The notes beneath the pieces were generated by a model, which ran no database searches, had not been told where the DNA came from, and saw nothing but the letters and a program-made list of their open reading frames with translations. Shown here one piece after another: positions 47,145 to 58,519 of a stretch of 64,000 nt of DNA; position 1 is the first letter of the stretch, and every line of letters starts with the position of its first letter. The stretch is from Linnemannia hyalina (taxonomy: Eukaryota > Mortierellomycota > Mortierellomycetes > Mortierellales > Mortierellaceae). Both the position numbers and the translations under genes were made by a program. Location: contig JAHRHY010000003.1 of the NCBI GenBank assembly GCA_019671135.1, positions 992,001 through 1,056,000 on the forward strand, written 5' to 3'.

Positions 47145-50100
47145 TCAGGGTAAAAAGATCTTGGAGTACCCTTGGACATCGCTTCGACAACAAGGGCATT
47201 GTTTGTACCGCTATGATCAAACACAAAGTTGAAAAAAAACGGATATGGGTTAGAACTCCTTCCATTTCGCATGCGTCAATCAAAAGCGCCCGGCCAAAGA
47301 AAAAATATCAAGAACTTACCCTGGACGCCAGCACTTCACGACATTCATTACAAAGCGCAAGGCATCGACAAGGCCTCAACAGTACGCCTCTGGGCTCCGT
47401 TTGACAGACCACGCACAGTAGACGCCCATACATCGTCCCCTCTTCATCCTGTTGGTTGGATGTTGCTCCCTTGGACGCCAGCGGTGGGGGAGTCATATCG
47501 TCTCCATGCAACGACGAAGGTGGTGTTGTTGTTGTCGGTGTTGGTGCCGACACATCCTCTCCAACGGTTTTACGGTACTTGTTCAAAACCGCCAACAGCA
47601 GTCGATCATCCGCCTCTGGGTCTGACGAACGACGGCCCCTCCTCCTTGACCGCTTCTGCTGTTGACCACTACCGCTGCTGCCGTTACTGTTGTTGTTGCT
47701 GGCTCCTGTCAACACGAGGAGATGTTGTGAACGGGTTAACGGCGTGTCCTGCATTCGCCCCGACAAGAAAATGCTCATGAACGACGTGTCCAAGAAGAAA
47801 TCCTGCAATGAACCCAATCTTGGCCATCCAGAGGGAAGTCGCTGAACAGCCGAGCTCTCCTCATCGTCACTGTCGAGTTGCTCAAGACTTTCGCTTTCCT
47901 CCTCAGAATCCAGCGGGGTATCATATGCACGACGTTGAATGCCAAATGGTGTTTCCGCGCCTCCAATGTTGTCTCGGGATCCAGCAGCATTATCATTCTC
48001 ATCCTCCGTGTTACTCCCGTCATCGTCATACTCGCTGTCCTCCAGATCCATATAATCGACATCATAGTCTTCATCCTCGTCGTCGGAAACAGTCAAGTCT
48101 CTTGACAAGAACTCGCTATAGAGCTCCTTCTCTTCCTCCTCGTCCAGAGCTGAGGCCGCGAGGTACTTGCTGACCTCAAATTGATGCATCTTCGACTCCC
48201 GTTCCTGCCGAGCCTTCTCCAAAGCGTTTTCGATCGACGTCCTCAGCTGGATATAGTCCTGCACGGACATGCGAGCATTGGGGATCGGCCGGATAGTCCG
48301 CTTGAACCGAGCAGGAACAATTCTGTTGTAGGCGCCGTAGGTCATCTCTGCTACTAACTTGCCGCTACTCACACAAAACTCCTTCATGACATTGAATCGA
48401 TTGCGTCGTCGGGAGATCGTCTGTCGTTGTCCGGGTGTCTCGACCACATCCGCCATCTCGTTCGAGAATCCTGACGCTGCTGGCGCCCGGAATCGCTGAC
48501 CGCGTGTTCCAAACGAAAATGAGTACGAGGTCGAGGACGACCCTGCCTGAGTACCCTGAGTTTGGTCGCCCGAGGATAATGTGGAGCGCGACTTTGGCTT
48601 TTTCTTGTCGAGCAGGGTTCCAAAGGGCACAATAACCGCATCCACCTCGTTCCTGAACCCTACGCCTCGAGTCGCCTCCATGCAAGCCCGCCCGACTTTG
48701 AACACAGCCAGTCCATATTCCTCATCCCGGGTTGGCATAGCTCTGGGCTCAAACATCTGCCTCCTGACATTGCCTCCAGTGACGATATAAGTCAATGCAT
48801 GAAGCGTCATCTAAAATAGGTTGGAGAAGCATAAAAAAAGGGTCAGAGTTGTCCTGCGTAACCGCTTGTTGTTGTTGTTTGTTTACTGATGCTCCTTGCC
48901 CTATTCCGATCGCAGTGCACTCCTTCTCTCCTCTCTCCTTGCCTCTGTCAAACTCTGTCCACACCTCTCTCCCCTGCATTTTATTCTTGGTTAGTTTATC
49001 CTTGTGCATTGTGTAGCCCAATTTTTAGCCGCTTACCGAAATGCCCACCATCAGGATGACAACTACTTCTGGCAATCGAGTCAACATTTGAAGAGACGGG
49101 TAGGTGTTGGATCGATGGTAGATGGCAAACGCAAAGTGCAAGAGATCCAAGACGCCCCAGAATGTCGTTACTGCCAGTCGATAGTTCTTGCCCTGGCTCG
49201 AGAGACTCAGGAACTGAAGCATCAACAGCTGGCAGACCTGGATCAACGAGATGACGAGGATATCGCGTCCATATGGCGTGAAATGGAACAAGATCGCCCA
49301 CTCCAGCATGTTGGTCGCCTGCTCATGGCTCCCGTTGAAATGCAGGTTAGTGATAAACGAGTCGATCGTACAGGAGACGCCCATGGCAATGAAGCTTAGC
49401 CAAAGGGCCTGTGATTCATTATACGACGTCCTAAAGTTGGACATCCAGCTCAAGCCCAGTCCTGCCCCCGCTCCGCTGTCCTGAGTGACGAGTGCCAGGG
49501 TGATGAGTGCGCTCTTCGTCAAGAGATAGAATGATGGCAGTTTGAGCGCGAAACGGACAGACATCTTCAAAGGGTGAGGGTTCCTGGGGGCGACAATTGC
49601 ATTAATCCTGTTCAGCACGATGCTCTATATCCATCCGAGAAAAAGAAAGTAAATACGGCAATGGTCAGATTTTGCTTGTACTTTGACGTGCGTGCATTTG
49701 CATGAACTCTCGTTTGTTACACCCGGACCACGAAAAACCAAGAACGAAGAAGGAAAGAGAGAAAGAAAAACGAAATAACAAAAATGTCGACCTACCATGA
49801 AACAGAGCAACAGAAAGTACGGACTGGTGAAAAAGTGGATCATGGATGGTTGTGAGTTCAACAATCTTCCGTTATGAAGTCCGTATCCATTAATACCTCC
49901 TGATCCACTACCACCCGTCGGCACAGCTGCTGCTGCTACTCCACTTCCTGATGCAGCACCAGCGCTGGCAGCGGCAGAGGCATTCGCATTGACGACGGCC
50001 GCGCCTCCTCCTGTCAATCCAGTTGTTACTCCAGTTCCAGCTCCACTGCTGCCGCTACTTGCCACGCCGTTGAGGGTGCTGCCTGCTCCAAAGCCGTCAA

Positions 50101-50284
50101 AGGGTCCGACCAGTTTGGATGAGCCCAGCACGGTGTGTTCAATCGCCCGTCGCATATCCCAGAGGCCACTAGGGATATGGTCCCGGATAGAGTCAGAGAC
50201 AAAAAGGAAGGGCTGACGGACGTAACCGCGGAGGGGCAAGTAGAGTGCCCTGGAGTATGATTCCAGGGTCTCTACAAAGGGCAT
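47145..50284 (-). CDS. multi-pass membrane RING ubiquitin ligase, Asi1/Asi3-like
   Basis: Exons on the minus strand are 50284-49796, 49624-49037, 48810-47320 and 47210-47145, for 877 residues, all phase 0. The N-terminal half has about five hydrophobic segments (for example MIHFFTSPYFLLLCFM, FYLLTKSALITLALV, LSFIAMGVSCTIDSF, ILVISLIQVCQLLMLQFLSL) and a Gly/Ala/Ser-rich loop. A disordered acidic region follows. The last two exons complete a C-terminal RING: LLCVVCQTEPRGVLL, PCRCLALCNEC, and QCPCCRSDVQGYSKIFLP, with the final exon supplying the last Cys pair. RING position and the RSDVQGYSK ending resemble yeast Asi1/Asi3, inner nuclear membrane ligases. Localisation here is inferred. The 3' end lies 112 bp from the convergent Borealin gene. 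Confidence 0.8.
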
Positions 50285-51215
50285 CTGGATTCGTTGCAAC
50301 AGGGTGAAAGAAGAGAATGTTGAATGTTGTGGTGCTTTTCCTGGGAAGAAAAAAAGAGTTGCTTCCTGGTGTCGACCTGTCGCTGTTGCAGTCGCTGCGG
50401 TGGTTGTTGCTTCGTGTGTATGAGTGTTGAATGAGAAGGGTATGGTCGTTGCTAATGAGACCTGGAAACAGGAGAAGAGGCAAACACAAAGTGGAGAAGG
50501 TAGTAGTGATAAGAAGACGACGAAGAGAAGTGGCTAATTTGGCTCTTGAAGGTGAGATGGGCGAAGTTTGAAAGGGATGGGACGAATGCAATGAAGTGAA
50601 GGATGAACAATAACGGCGTGATGATGAGAAAGGAGGAATAAAAGAAAACTGTGGGAAAAGGAAGAAGGAAAAAAAGTAGGGAAGAACGAGAGCAAACGAC
50701 AAAGAAAGAAAGAAAGAAAGATATCATCTCCCTATGTGTCTGCCCATCCATGGGCTGAAACAGCTGCCAATTCGATCTTTGTCATGGACGCTCTCCCTTC
50801 ATTGTTGGGGCAAATGGATGATTACTATGTGTATTTCAAGCCTACTTTGCTCCTGGCGCTGGGTATGTACTCGTAGTGGTGCTCACATCGGGCAACTACG
50901 ACGATCCTCTGCCTGGGTCGGAGTCGGCAGCAAATTGCCATGCCATGCTTGCTGCTTTCTCTTCTCGGCCTGCATGCCGAAATCGTCGTGTTGGTTTTGG
51001 TTTACCACGACTGCTTGACATGTTCGTCTTGTTTGTCCTGTCCGAAGTAAACATACGATGCGCAGACTGGTGCTTTTGTTCTCGTCCATTCATTCCTCTG
51101 CCTTGTCCTCCCCTCCTTCTCCTCCTTGGGCTCAACTCGTCTCAACAAAAAACGTCCAGAAAGAACCCGTCAGCACCACGCAACCCAACCAACCGATCAG
51201 GAAAATGAAATAACC
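50285..51215. other. intergenic region, possible unresolved small exon
   Basis: The interval lies upstream of the RING ligase gene and downstream of the four-TM gene. On the plus strand an ATG at about 50784 opens about 27 codons (start MDALPSLLGQMDDYYVYF) that end at a good GTATGT donor near 50863. No convincing following exon could be joined. An AAAG microsatellite lies at about 50701-50720. Nothing else is seen. Confidence 0.35.
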
Positions 51216-53264
51216 TTACTGGGTCGACGATCGCACCTGCGCCTGCCTCGACTGGAACGATATCCGATTCCCCGTCAACACCCTCTCCTTCTCCGAATCT
51301 TCCAGATCTGAAAAGAATGCCCCCACAGACGGTGAGGTTGGTGACAGTGGTGGTGGTGGAGGGTATGGCAGCTGTCCTTCCCAATACATATCGACCTTTT
51401 GTTGGTCCTGCAGAGACAACAGGATGAACTCTGATGAGTTTGGTCGATTCCGTCCAAACTTGCCGCTCTTATCCCTGTTACCACTGTTGCTCGTTGTGCT
51501 ATTGTTGGTGTTGTTGTTGGTGGCGGAAGGTAATGGGCAAGGTGGAGGTCGAAGGAGAGAGATAGCTGCTTTGACTCCGGAGGGTCCGAGTGAAGTCGAG
51601 CGGGGTCGTGTTATGGCAGTTGCAGGAGTGGTGGAGGATAGAGATGTTGCTGAGTAAGATCGTCCTTGGCCGTTGTTGCTATCTAACGGTACATCGGCAG
51701 ACAACGATCGAGACATGCGGTTCGACTGTCGAGATGTCATCGATGGCGTAGGAACAAGAATGCTGTTGCGGCTGTTCCTATGCGAAGATGGACTCGCACC
51801 GCTGGTATCAGGCATCCTGACCGAGAACGACGAGACGGGTGATGTTGAAGGGGGTCCCGAATGATGGCTGCCCCTTGTCCTGGGCCCTTCGAATTTGGTG
51901 GCAACTTTTGGGACGGCGGAAGTTGTATTGATCCGTGGGGGTGCTGGAGGATGAGCCTTTCCAGCTCTGCTTGTAGGAGTCAATACCTCCGTTCCTGCTG
52001 TTGCTGCAGCTGACGTAGATGGTGAAGGTTGTCTCTTATCCTGTTTCTGCCGTTGCTGCATGGTGCGACCATCCGGATGTAATGTGGATGAGGACGATGA
52101 TGACAACGAAGGCAAACACGACGACGAAGATGAAGCTAGAGATCTACTCCCTTGCACTTCTTTCTCAGGAGTAGGAAGAGGACGACGACTCTGTTTTCGG
52201 TGCTCATCGAGATCGCCCTTTCTACTATCGTGCCATCCGACAGCAGCAGTAGGAATTGGAGTGACTGGACTGTATACGCTCCCTGATTGATTCCATTGCA
52301 CCGGACCTGAAGGCATCATTGTTAGCTCCAGATCCGAATCGCCCCTCCTCCCTCCTCCGTTGTCGTTAGCAGCGCCAGCAGTCGGAGCCACAGTGTGTTG
52401 AGACAAGCCCATCCGGACAACACTGCAACCATCGTCGCCAATCTCCATCTCGTCCGGCCGTGGTGCCTTGTGGAACGAGACAAAGAACCAGAACGCAAAC
52501 CAACAGAGCCAGAGCACGCTCTCCAGGAACACCGCTCCAACAGCGCTCTTGGTCGACCGACAGAACCCCCTCAAGGGCTCATCATACAACAAACAACGAA
52601 TTCCTTTGCGGATTCGATAGCCCTGGAGGATGGATGCCAACAGGGTCAAAGCGACCAGTCCCAGAAGGATACATACCCTCGGTAGCGGGCAAAGCACAAA
52701 TGCGGATACTCGGAGGATCTTGCTCCGACGGCCAGGGGTCAAAGCACCATTGCTGCTGCTGCTGGTCGGACTGTTGCTCTTCTCTGCCAATGACCAAAGG
52801 GAGGACGACGAGGCTCGTGTGTTTCCCTGCGCTGCGTGAGCCTGCACCTGTGCCTGTACGTGTGCAGCCTCGATCGCTGCGGTATGTGCCAATCGGACAG
52901 ACATCTTGATCTCCTCCTGCACGCTTGCTGTACGAGTCCACCATGCCAACAGACCATACCCGACCGCAGTGGTGATAGAAAAAAGGCAAGCCAGGAGGAG
53001 GAACCAGGCAGTAGGGGAAAAGTACCCGTCGATGAGCTGAAAGTGGATTGTCGAGACGATGTTGTAGAGGGCAAGGATGCTGACACCGGTCTGGACAGTG
53101 TGAAAGACGATCTCAGTGGGACCTCCTACCCTGGTGAGACGGTGGAGATCGCGAGGGTTCAAGGGGTATGTCCTCCAGGAGGAACAGGGTGATGGTAGTT
53201 GTTTGGATCTGGTTGGTGATTGAGAGGGCAATTGTCGATGTGGGGGAATGGCTCCTGAAGGCAT
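51216..53264 (-). CDS. four-transmembrane protein of unknown function with long disordered tail
   Basis: Single-exon gene for 682 residues from the ATG at 53264. The longer frame to 53291 would need a TTG start. Four hydrophobic segments are visible: GVSILALYNIVSTIHFQ, AWFLLLACLFSITTAVGYGL, VCILLGLVALTLLASILQGY and FLESVLWLCWFAFWFFVSF. An Ala/Gln-rich linker lies between helices 2 and 3. This 2+2 layout recalls MARVEL-type proteins, but no diagnostic motif was recognised. Residues after about 260 are Ser/Pro/Arg-rich and disordered, with Asn/Thr runs. Function unknown; membrane location is inferred from hydrophobicity. Confidence 0.75.
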   Translation of the reverse strand: MPSGAIPPHRQLPSQSPTRSKQLPSPCSSWRTYPLNPRDLHRLTRVGGPTEIVFHTVQTGVSILALYNIVSTIHFQLIDGYFSPTAWFLLLACLFSITTAVGYGLLAWWTRTASVQEEIKMSVRLAHTAAIEAAHVQAQVQAHAAQGNTRASSSSLWSLAEKSNSPTSSSSNGALTPGRRSKILRVSAFVLCPLPRVCILLGLVALTLLASILQGYRIRKGIRCLLYDEPLRGFCRSTKSAVGAVFLESVLWLCWFAFWFFVSFHKAPRPDEMEIGDDGCSVVRMGLSQHTVAPTAGAANDNGGGRRGDSDLELTMMPSGPVQWNQSGSVYSPVTPIPTAAVGWHDSRKGDLDEHRKQSRRPLPTPEKEVQGSRSLASSSSSCLPSLSSSSSSTLHPDGRTMQQRQKQDKRQPSPSTSAAATAGTEVLTPTSRAGKAHPPAPPRINTTSAVPKVATKFEGPRTRGSHHSGPPSTSPVSSFSVRMPDTSGASPSSHRNSRNSILVPTPSMTSRQSNRMSRSLSADVPLDSNNGQGRSYSATSLSSTTPATAITRPRSTSLGPSGVKAAISLLRPPPCPLPSATNNNTNNSTTSNSGNRDKSGKFGRNRPNSSEFILLSLQDQQKVDMYWEGQLPYPPPPPLSPTSPSVGAFFSDLEDSEKERVLTGNRISFQSRQAQVRSSTQ

Positions 53265-53946
53265 TTTCTGAAGGATGGTGGCGAGATGCAATGGGAGGCG
53301 GATATGAATATGCTAGAGGGAGGATGCACAGAGGGAAAGGTGAGTGAAATAAGTGTGTGATGGACAAAAATGAAAGGAGTGGCAACAATGAAAAGAGATG
53401 AGAAGGCATCTAGGAACCAAAGAAAAAGTACACTCTTTAAATATCAATAAGGTGATGTGGAGCCAGGATGGTTACATCCAAGGAACCCACAGATATGAAT
53501 TATCATCTCAAGGCATACCGACCCTTTCTCTTTCACACGAACGTATTAAACGCGATGAATATCCGCGATAAAAAATATGTTTAGCCACATAGCACAGACA
53601 GCATGCAACAGAACACCTCGACAACCAATCCTCCTCCATCCTCCTTCTCTATCTATTTGCCCTCAATGTTCCCTTTGACCCGTCACGACCGTTTGTCAGC
53701 CAAACAGAAGATTAAGGATCCAAGTAAAAGTCATCAACAACCAGCGATCTCCTGTGTGGTAGTGCCAGCTGGAACCCGTTCTGTTCTGACCCCTTCCACG
53801 CAAACTGTGCTCACAAACAAACACATTTTGCTTTTTGGGCCAATCCTTGTATTATTCCATCTTCCTATTGAGATTTGCTAATGTACAGCTATGTATTTGT
53901 GTATGTTTTGAATGGTGGTGTTCCTGAAAGAAATGAAGAAGCTGCT
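53265..53946. other. intergenic region, no gene supported
   Basis: This is the promoter of the four-TM gene and the 3' flank of SmB. A 92-codon plus-strand frame at 53603 has no domain, splice support or neighbour logic. Confidence 0.5.
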
Positions 53947-55413
53947 TCACTGAGGGGGGCGGAAACCGGGAGGTGGGGGACGGAAGCCAGGAGGTGGGAG
54001 ACGGAAGCTAGGAGGTAGGGCTTGAAATCTACAACAGATAAGGTAAAACAGCAGATAATTAGCTCTGTCGCATTTCAAACACCAAACATTGTGCAAAGTT
54101 CAGGTACAGAGCAAAAGGTTCTTACCCTGCGAGCGGTTGACCCGGACGGAAACCTTGAGGGGAAGCAAATGGAGGCATGCCTGGACAGAATCCAGCTGGC
54201 GGAGCACCAAGCGCTGGAACACCAGTTGGAGGTGCATTGGACTGACCCATTGATCGGAATCCAAGTGGCGGAACTCCAGGTTGGCCCATCGGGAGAAAAG
54301 AAAACGGGGGGATCACGCCTGGCTGAGGCATACCTGACGGTGGCGGAGGACGAGGTAGACCCATTCCCATTGGGTGAAATCCTCCTGGAGGCACTCCAGA
54401 TGGAAAGATAAATCCTGGTGGAGGGACAGCTCTTGGGTGGATACCTCGACCATATGCGAAAGGAGGTGCAACAATTGCGGATCGGCGAGGCAGCATCATT
54501 CCTGAGGCAGGTCCTCCAACTCCTCGAACAGGTCCAGCCAAACCAAAAGGTGCTTGTCCAGCGGGCGCCGCCATTCCTGTTCCTGCATAAACCTAATTTC
54601 GAGGACAAGCATGGTAGACGACACAGATCATGGTGTTAGCCTTGTGCTTCAAAAGGCATCAATATTTTACTTTTTCGATACACATATTAAACTTTGTCTG
54701 ATGAGATTCCCACGAGTTTACTCATACCTGCGGAAGCCGAGCCTGCTGACCCTCGAGAGTGGGGGGAGGTGCTTCAACCCTCATGCTGACAATAGTCTCT
54801 CCACGGAGGATAACTAACCCCAGTGTCCGCTTATGCTCCTGTTCCTGTGCTGCTGTGCCCGAGGAGCCTGCCTTCGTCTTGATCTTTCTGAACTCTTCAC
54901 AATCTGACAACACCAAATTCATATGCTTGTCAAAGGCAAGCATATGTCCTGTCATAATGCATCTGTCCAGCAGAATGACTCTTAACCTAAAGTTGAGAAG
55001 ATGTATCATCTTGGTGCTCTTTGAAACCGTCTACACATAAGAGTTAACAAGAAAAAGGGTCGAAGGAGGTTATTACTTCTCTCACTGTGGTGGCGTACAC
55101 GGACTCTCTGTCATCCTCTGAAGATCGCGGGGTGCGGCCCTGTGTGCCCGCAGTCGTGGTTTCCAGTTCCCATGAGTTATCATAGCCAAGGAACTGAAAA
55201 TATATGTTCCTGAATTGCAGCTCTCATAAACATGGCTGTCCTTTGTTCCACTCCCTCCCAAGTGCCCGAGCGCTATTGACACGATCTTTTTTTATGTCAT
55301 TTTATCGGACTAGAATAAAGAAAAGATATCTGAATCCAGTGATTCGGTTGGAATGCATATTCACATTGTCCTTGAGAGAGTGTGAATGAGTTTTCGTCGG
55401 GATCCTTTACCAT
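53947..55413 (-). CDS. SMB1: small nuclear ribonucleoprotein SmB/B'
   Basis: Core Sm-ring protein of spliceosomal snRNPs. Exons on the minus strand: 55413-55411 (ATG only), about 55032-54728, 54592-54126 and 54028-53947. The Sm1 motif region reads TVSKSTKMIHLLNFRLRVIL, GHMLAFDKHMNLVLSDCEEF and RKIKTK; Sm2 reads RTLGLVILRGETIVSM. The tail is a long Pro/Gly/Met-rich region ending in PPGFRPPPPGFRPPQ, as in other SmB proteins. The acceptor at 55033 needs an upstream start. The only good match is CAATG followed at once by GTAAAG at 55410, a 378-bp intron, so the first coding exon would be just the start codon. Without it the first in-frame ATG is at 55009, seven codons in. The core is firm and exon 1 is inferred. 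Confidence 0.88.
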
Positions 55414-57020
55414 TGTGTAGGAGATGCGTCTTGCTCGGCGCGTTTTAAAGGGGGGTGTCAGTGAGAAAGGGAAAGAGAGTTCTCATGTTCCACGACCTTT
55501 TAAAAGTAAAATGATGTCATAAATTTTCACCCCATTGGAGTGTAAGAACGAGAGCGTGACAACAACGCGTTGTTCTACGCGATTTCCTCTTTTGTTTCCT
55601 CCTTTCATCATTTGTTTAGTGAATCCCAGGGTGTGACCTCGCATACCTTGGTCCTGCAAAAAAAATCAAAAACACAAATCTCAAGGGTGGTTAGTGTGCC
55701 CCGTCGCCGGCTATTATTTTTCACTGCAGAAGTAATAGAATGGAATTTCTGAAAAATCATTTTAACTTACATAGATTCATTGGGGATCGTCTCCCATGCT
55801 CATTGTGGAGAGGATGGCCCCGATAAACCGGACACCCATCATCCGACTTTCCTCCTGCAAAGGATGACCTTCGAGACGATGTAACGCGTCGCTCCGTAGA
55901 CCCCACTATAGAATTGAGACGTTTGTGATATTGGTTAACGCACTTTTCTTGTCGACCTGGACAGCGATATGGCATCTTAAACGGACAAAAAACACACGGT
56001 CTTATCTCCCATTCTCCTTCATGTATCTGAGGGCCAGTCCCAGATCGGTTGCCTTCACGATGACCTTCAAACCCAAGGAGATTGTTCTCGCAGTGAAGGT
56101 AGCCGCACTCATGAAGACAGAGTACACCTTCGATGACTTGGCGCTCCAGCAGACGAATCTCTTTCTTCCCTCCTCTGCGGCGGATCAGGTCCTCGAAGTT
56201 TTAAAAGTAAGTGCCTAAACTAAAAAAAAAAAAACGTGAAACGGTTGCTGGATTGAGAAAAAATGCGATTCAAAGTACATTCCTTAAAACAAGCGTTGTT
56301 ACTTACCCGCGTCCATACAGAACTCCATACCGACGTGCCTTTTGGCTTTCCTGCTTGAAAAACGTCATGGAGCGCGACGGTAGCAAGTTCAACCCAATTC
56401 TGTACCTTTGACAAAGCCCAACACCTTGGACGTAGGAGTTTCGGACTCTTAACAATATCGTAGTCTTCGTCACTTTCCTCGCCCGCCGCTGTCCCTTATC
56501 CGAGTCTTTTGTTACGTTTCAGGCTCCTGCTTTAGATGTTGGTGGCGCTCCACTTTTTATTTTAGGTCGTTGGCGAGTCACTCATGTTTCCTGCAAGCGG
56601 TTGACAATTCCTGTCCAGATGAATGACAAACTGTTCCCCTATTATTTGAAGAGAAAAATGACGTGAATGAATGAGAGAAGGCTGGCAAGGAGTGAGGCGA
56701 ATGGAGAGTTTGGGAATGGGTAGGAGAAAGAGAGAAGGAACGAGAACAACTGCATGGGAAATAATGGAAATGAAGTACACAAAGACATGAAAAGGGCGTG
56801 GGATGATGGGCTGGAACCTTAATTGACTTTTGCCAGGAACCAGCTTGATCTCATCCCTCCCATCTTTCCGTTGCTATGAAAAGAACAGTTGGATCAAAGT
56901 CAACTTGTTATCCATCACTCAAGCATTCAACCACCATCAACGATGAGAACAAAAAATGGATGCGTGGAGACAAAGTTTATTCAATTATTTCAAACAAAGA
57001 GCGGGAATGCACGGCTCCTT
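55414..57020. other. intergenic region with a possible small two-exon gene
   Basis: Most of this 1.6 kb looks non-coding. On the plus strand, 56060-56206 encodes about 49 codons (start MTFKPKEIVLAVKVAAL) and ends at a strong GTAAGT donor. A matching acceptor (CATACAG) lies at 56321. No family was recognised, and the frame of the next exon is ambiguous, so no CDS is called. The rest is the SmB promoter and the ornithine decarboxylase 3' flank. Confidence 0.35.
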
Positions 57021-58519
57021 TCAAAAGTGGTAGACGACCTCTTCCTCAGTGGTGGTGTAGAAGATCTCGCTTTTGCGGAATCCGTTGAACTGAGACGCGG
57101 CGGTGATGGTGTAAGCGCCCATGTTCTCAAAGTACATCCAGTCGCCAGTCTCCATCAGCGGCAAGACAGCCTTGGACGAAATCAAGTCAATGCTGTCGCA
57201 GGTCGGGCCCCAGACGGAGGCAACTCCCAGATGGTCGTCATTGTTGATGCATCCAGACTCGTAGGCGTAAACGCCGTCGCGGAGAAGGACCTTGGGCTCG
57301 CAGATCTGGTGGTCAAACATAATGCAGTTGAAGGATCCGTACATGCCATCGTTGATGTAGTACATGTGCGAGGGAGTCTGGTCGAGCTCTCCTGCAGCGG
57401 CTGCGGCGGTAAGGACATCGTTAGAGACAGTACGGCGAGCAATCACCTGGGTGGCGAGGGTGAAGGCAGATCCAACAAAGTAGCGGCCGGGCTCGGCAAT
57501 GACACGGACGTCGGGTCCAAAGAGAGAGTTAACAGTGGGTCCCAAGATACCTGCGACCTTCTCAAAGGTAATGCCCTCAGTGACATGGGCAGAGGGGAAT
57601 CCACCGCCGACATCCAGGAACTTGAAGTCGAATCCATAGTCGCGAGCCTGGTCAAAGACGCGGCGTGCGCGGATAACAGCCTCTCCAAAGGCATTGGCGT
57701 CAAAGCATCCACTGCCGACGTGGAACGAGATTCCAATGACATCCAGCTGCAACTCCTGAGCGAGCGCCAACAATCCTGCGGTGGTGTCAAGGGGTGCACC
57801 AAACTTGAGTCCCAACTTGCAGAGCGACTTGGAATCGTCGGTCAAGATGCGGAGGACCAATTGGGCCTCGGGGTGGAAGCGCTTGATCTTGTACAGTTCC
57901 TCGGCATTGTCAAACGTCATCATGCGGACATTGTTGTTGTAGGCAAACTTGACGAACGAGTTTTGCTTGCAAGGGTTGGCGTAGATGATGCGCGAGGGGT
58001 CGACACCCATGTCGAGGACCGACTGGATCTCGTTCTTGGAGGCGCAATCGAATCCTGCTCCGAGCGAAGCCAACAAACGCATCACCATAGGATCCGGGTT
58101 GCACTTCATGGCTAAAAAAAATAGCGTCAAAAAATAAAAAGAATGTAAGTGTCAATTACAAACACACCATGAAGATTTCATGTGAAACGCTGCAAAGAAA
58201 AAAAAAACTTACCAAAGAAGGGCTCAATGCGGGGCAAGAGGGCCTTCCAGCGAAGGTGCTGGCGATAAACCTCGCCCAGATCGGCGACATAGAACGCATT
58301 CTCGGCCTCTGCGTCATCGCTCTCGGAAACAAGCGAAGCCAGGCGAGCCTGGAGCATCTGGGAGACGGGCAAGGCCTGAACCTGAGGCAAGTCGGCGGAG
58401 GGGCAAGCGGCCTTCATCTCGGCACGAACACGAGACTTCAAGGCCTCGACCAGGGAAGGCCGAACCAAAGTAGGGACGACCTCGAGGAACTGGTCATGCT
58501 GGTGAGAGATGTCGATCAT
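57021..58519 (-). CDS. ODC1: ornithine decarboxylase
   Basis: PLP enzyme that makes putrescine from ornithine, the first step of polyamine synthesis, in the cytosol. Exons on the minus strand are 58519-58213 and 58111-57021, for 465 residues. The intron falls just before the PLP lysine box, and splicing gives PFFAMKCNPDPMVMRLLASL. Other motifs: GAGFDCASKNEI, YANPCKQNSFVKFA, GISFHVGSGC, FLDVGGGFPS, EPGRYFVGSAFTLA and the active-site Cys in WGPTCDSIDL (about C407). YINDGMYGSFNC and the C-terminal YYHF-like VVYHF follow. The start is placed at the ATG before IDISHQHDQFLE. An in-frame ATG at 58717 would add 66 low-complexity residues and more likely lies in a long 5' leader. Confidence 0.96.

Noticed and set aside
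53603..53881. 92-codon plus-strand frame
   Set aside because: No signal, domain or splice support in a spacer; kept as intergenic.
56889..58115. 408-codon plus-strand open frame
   Set aside because: It is antisense to ornithine decarboxylase, whose motifs are unmistakable on the other strand.
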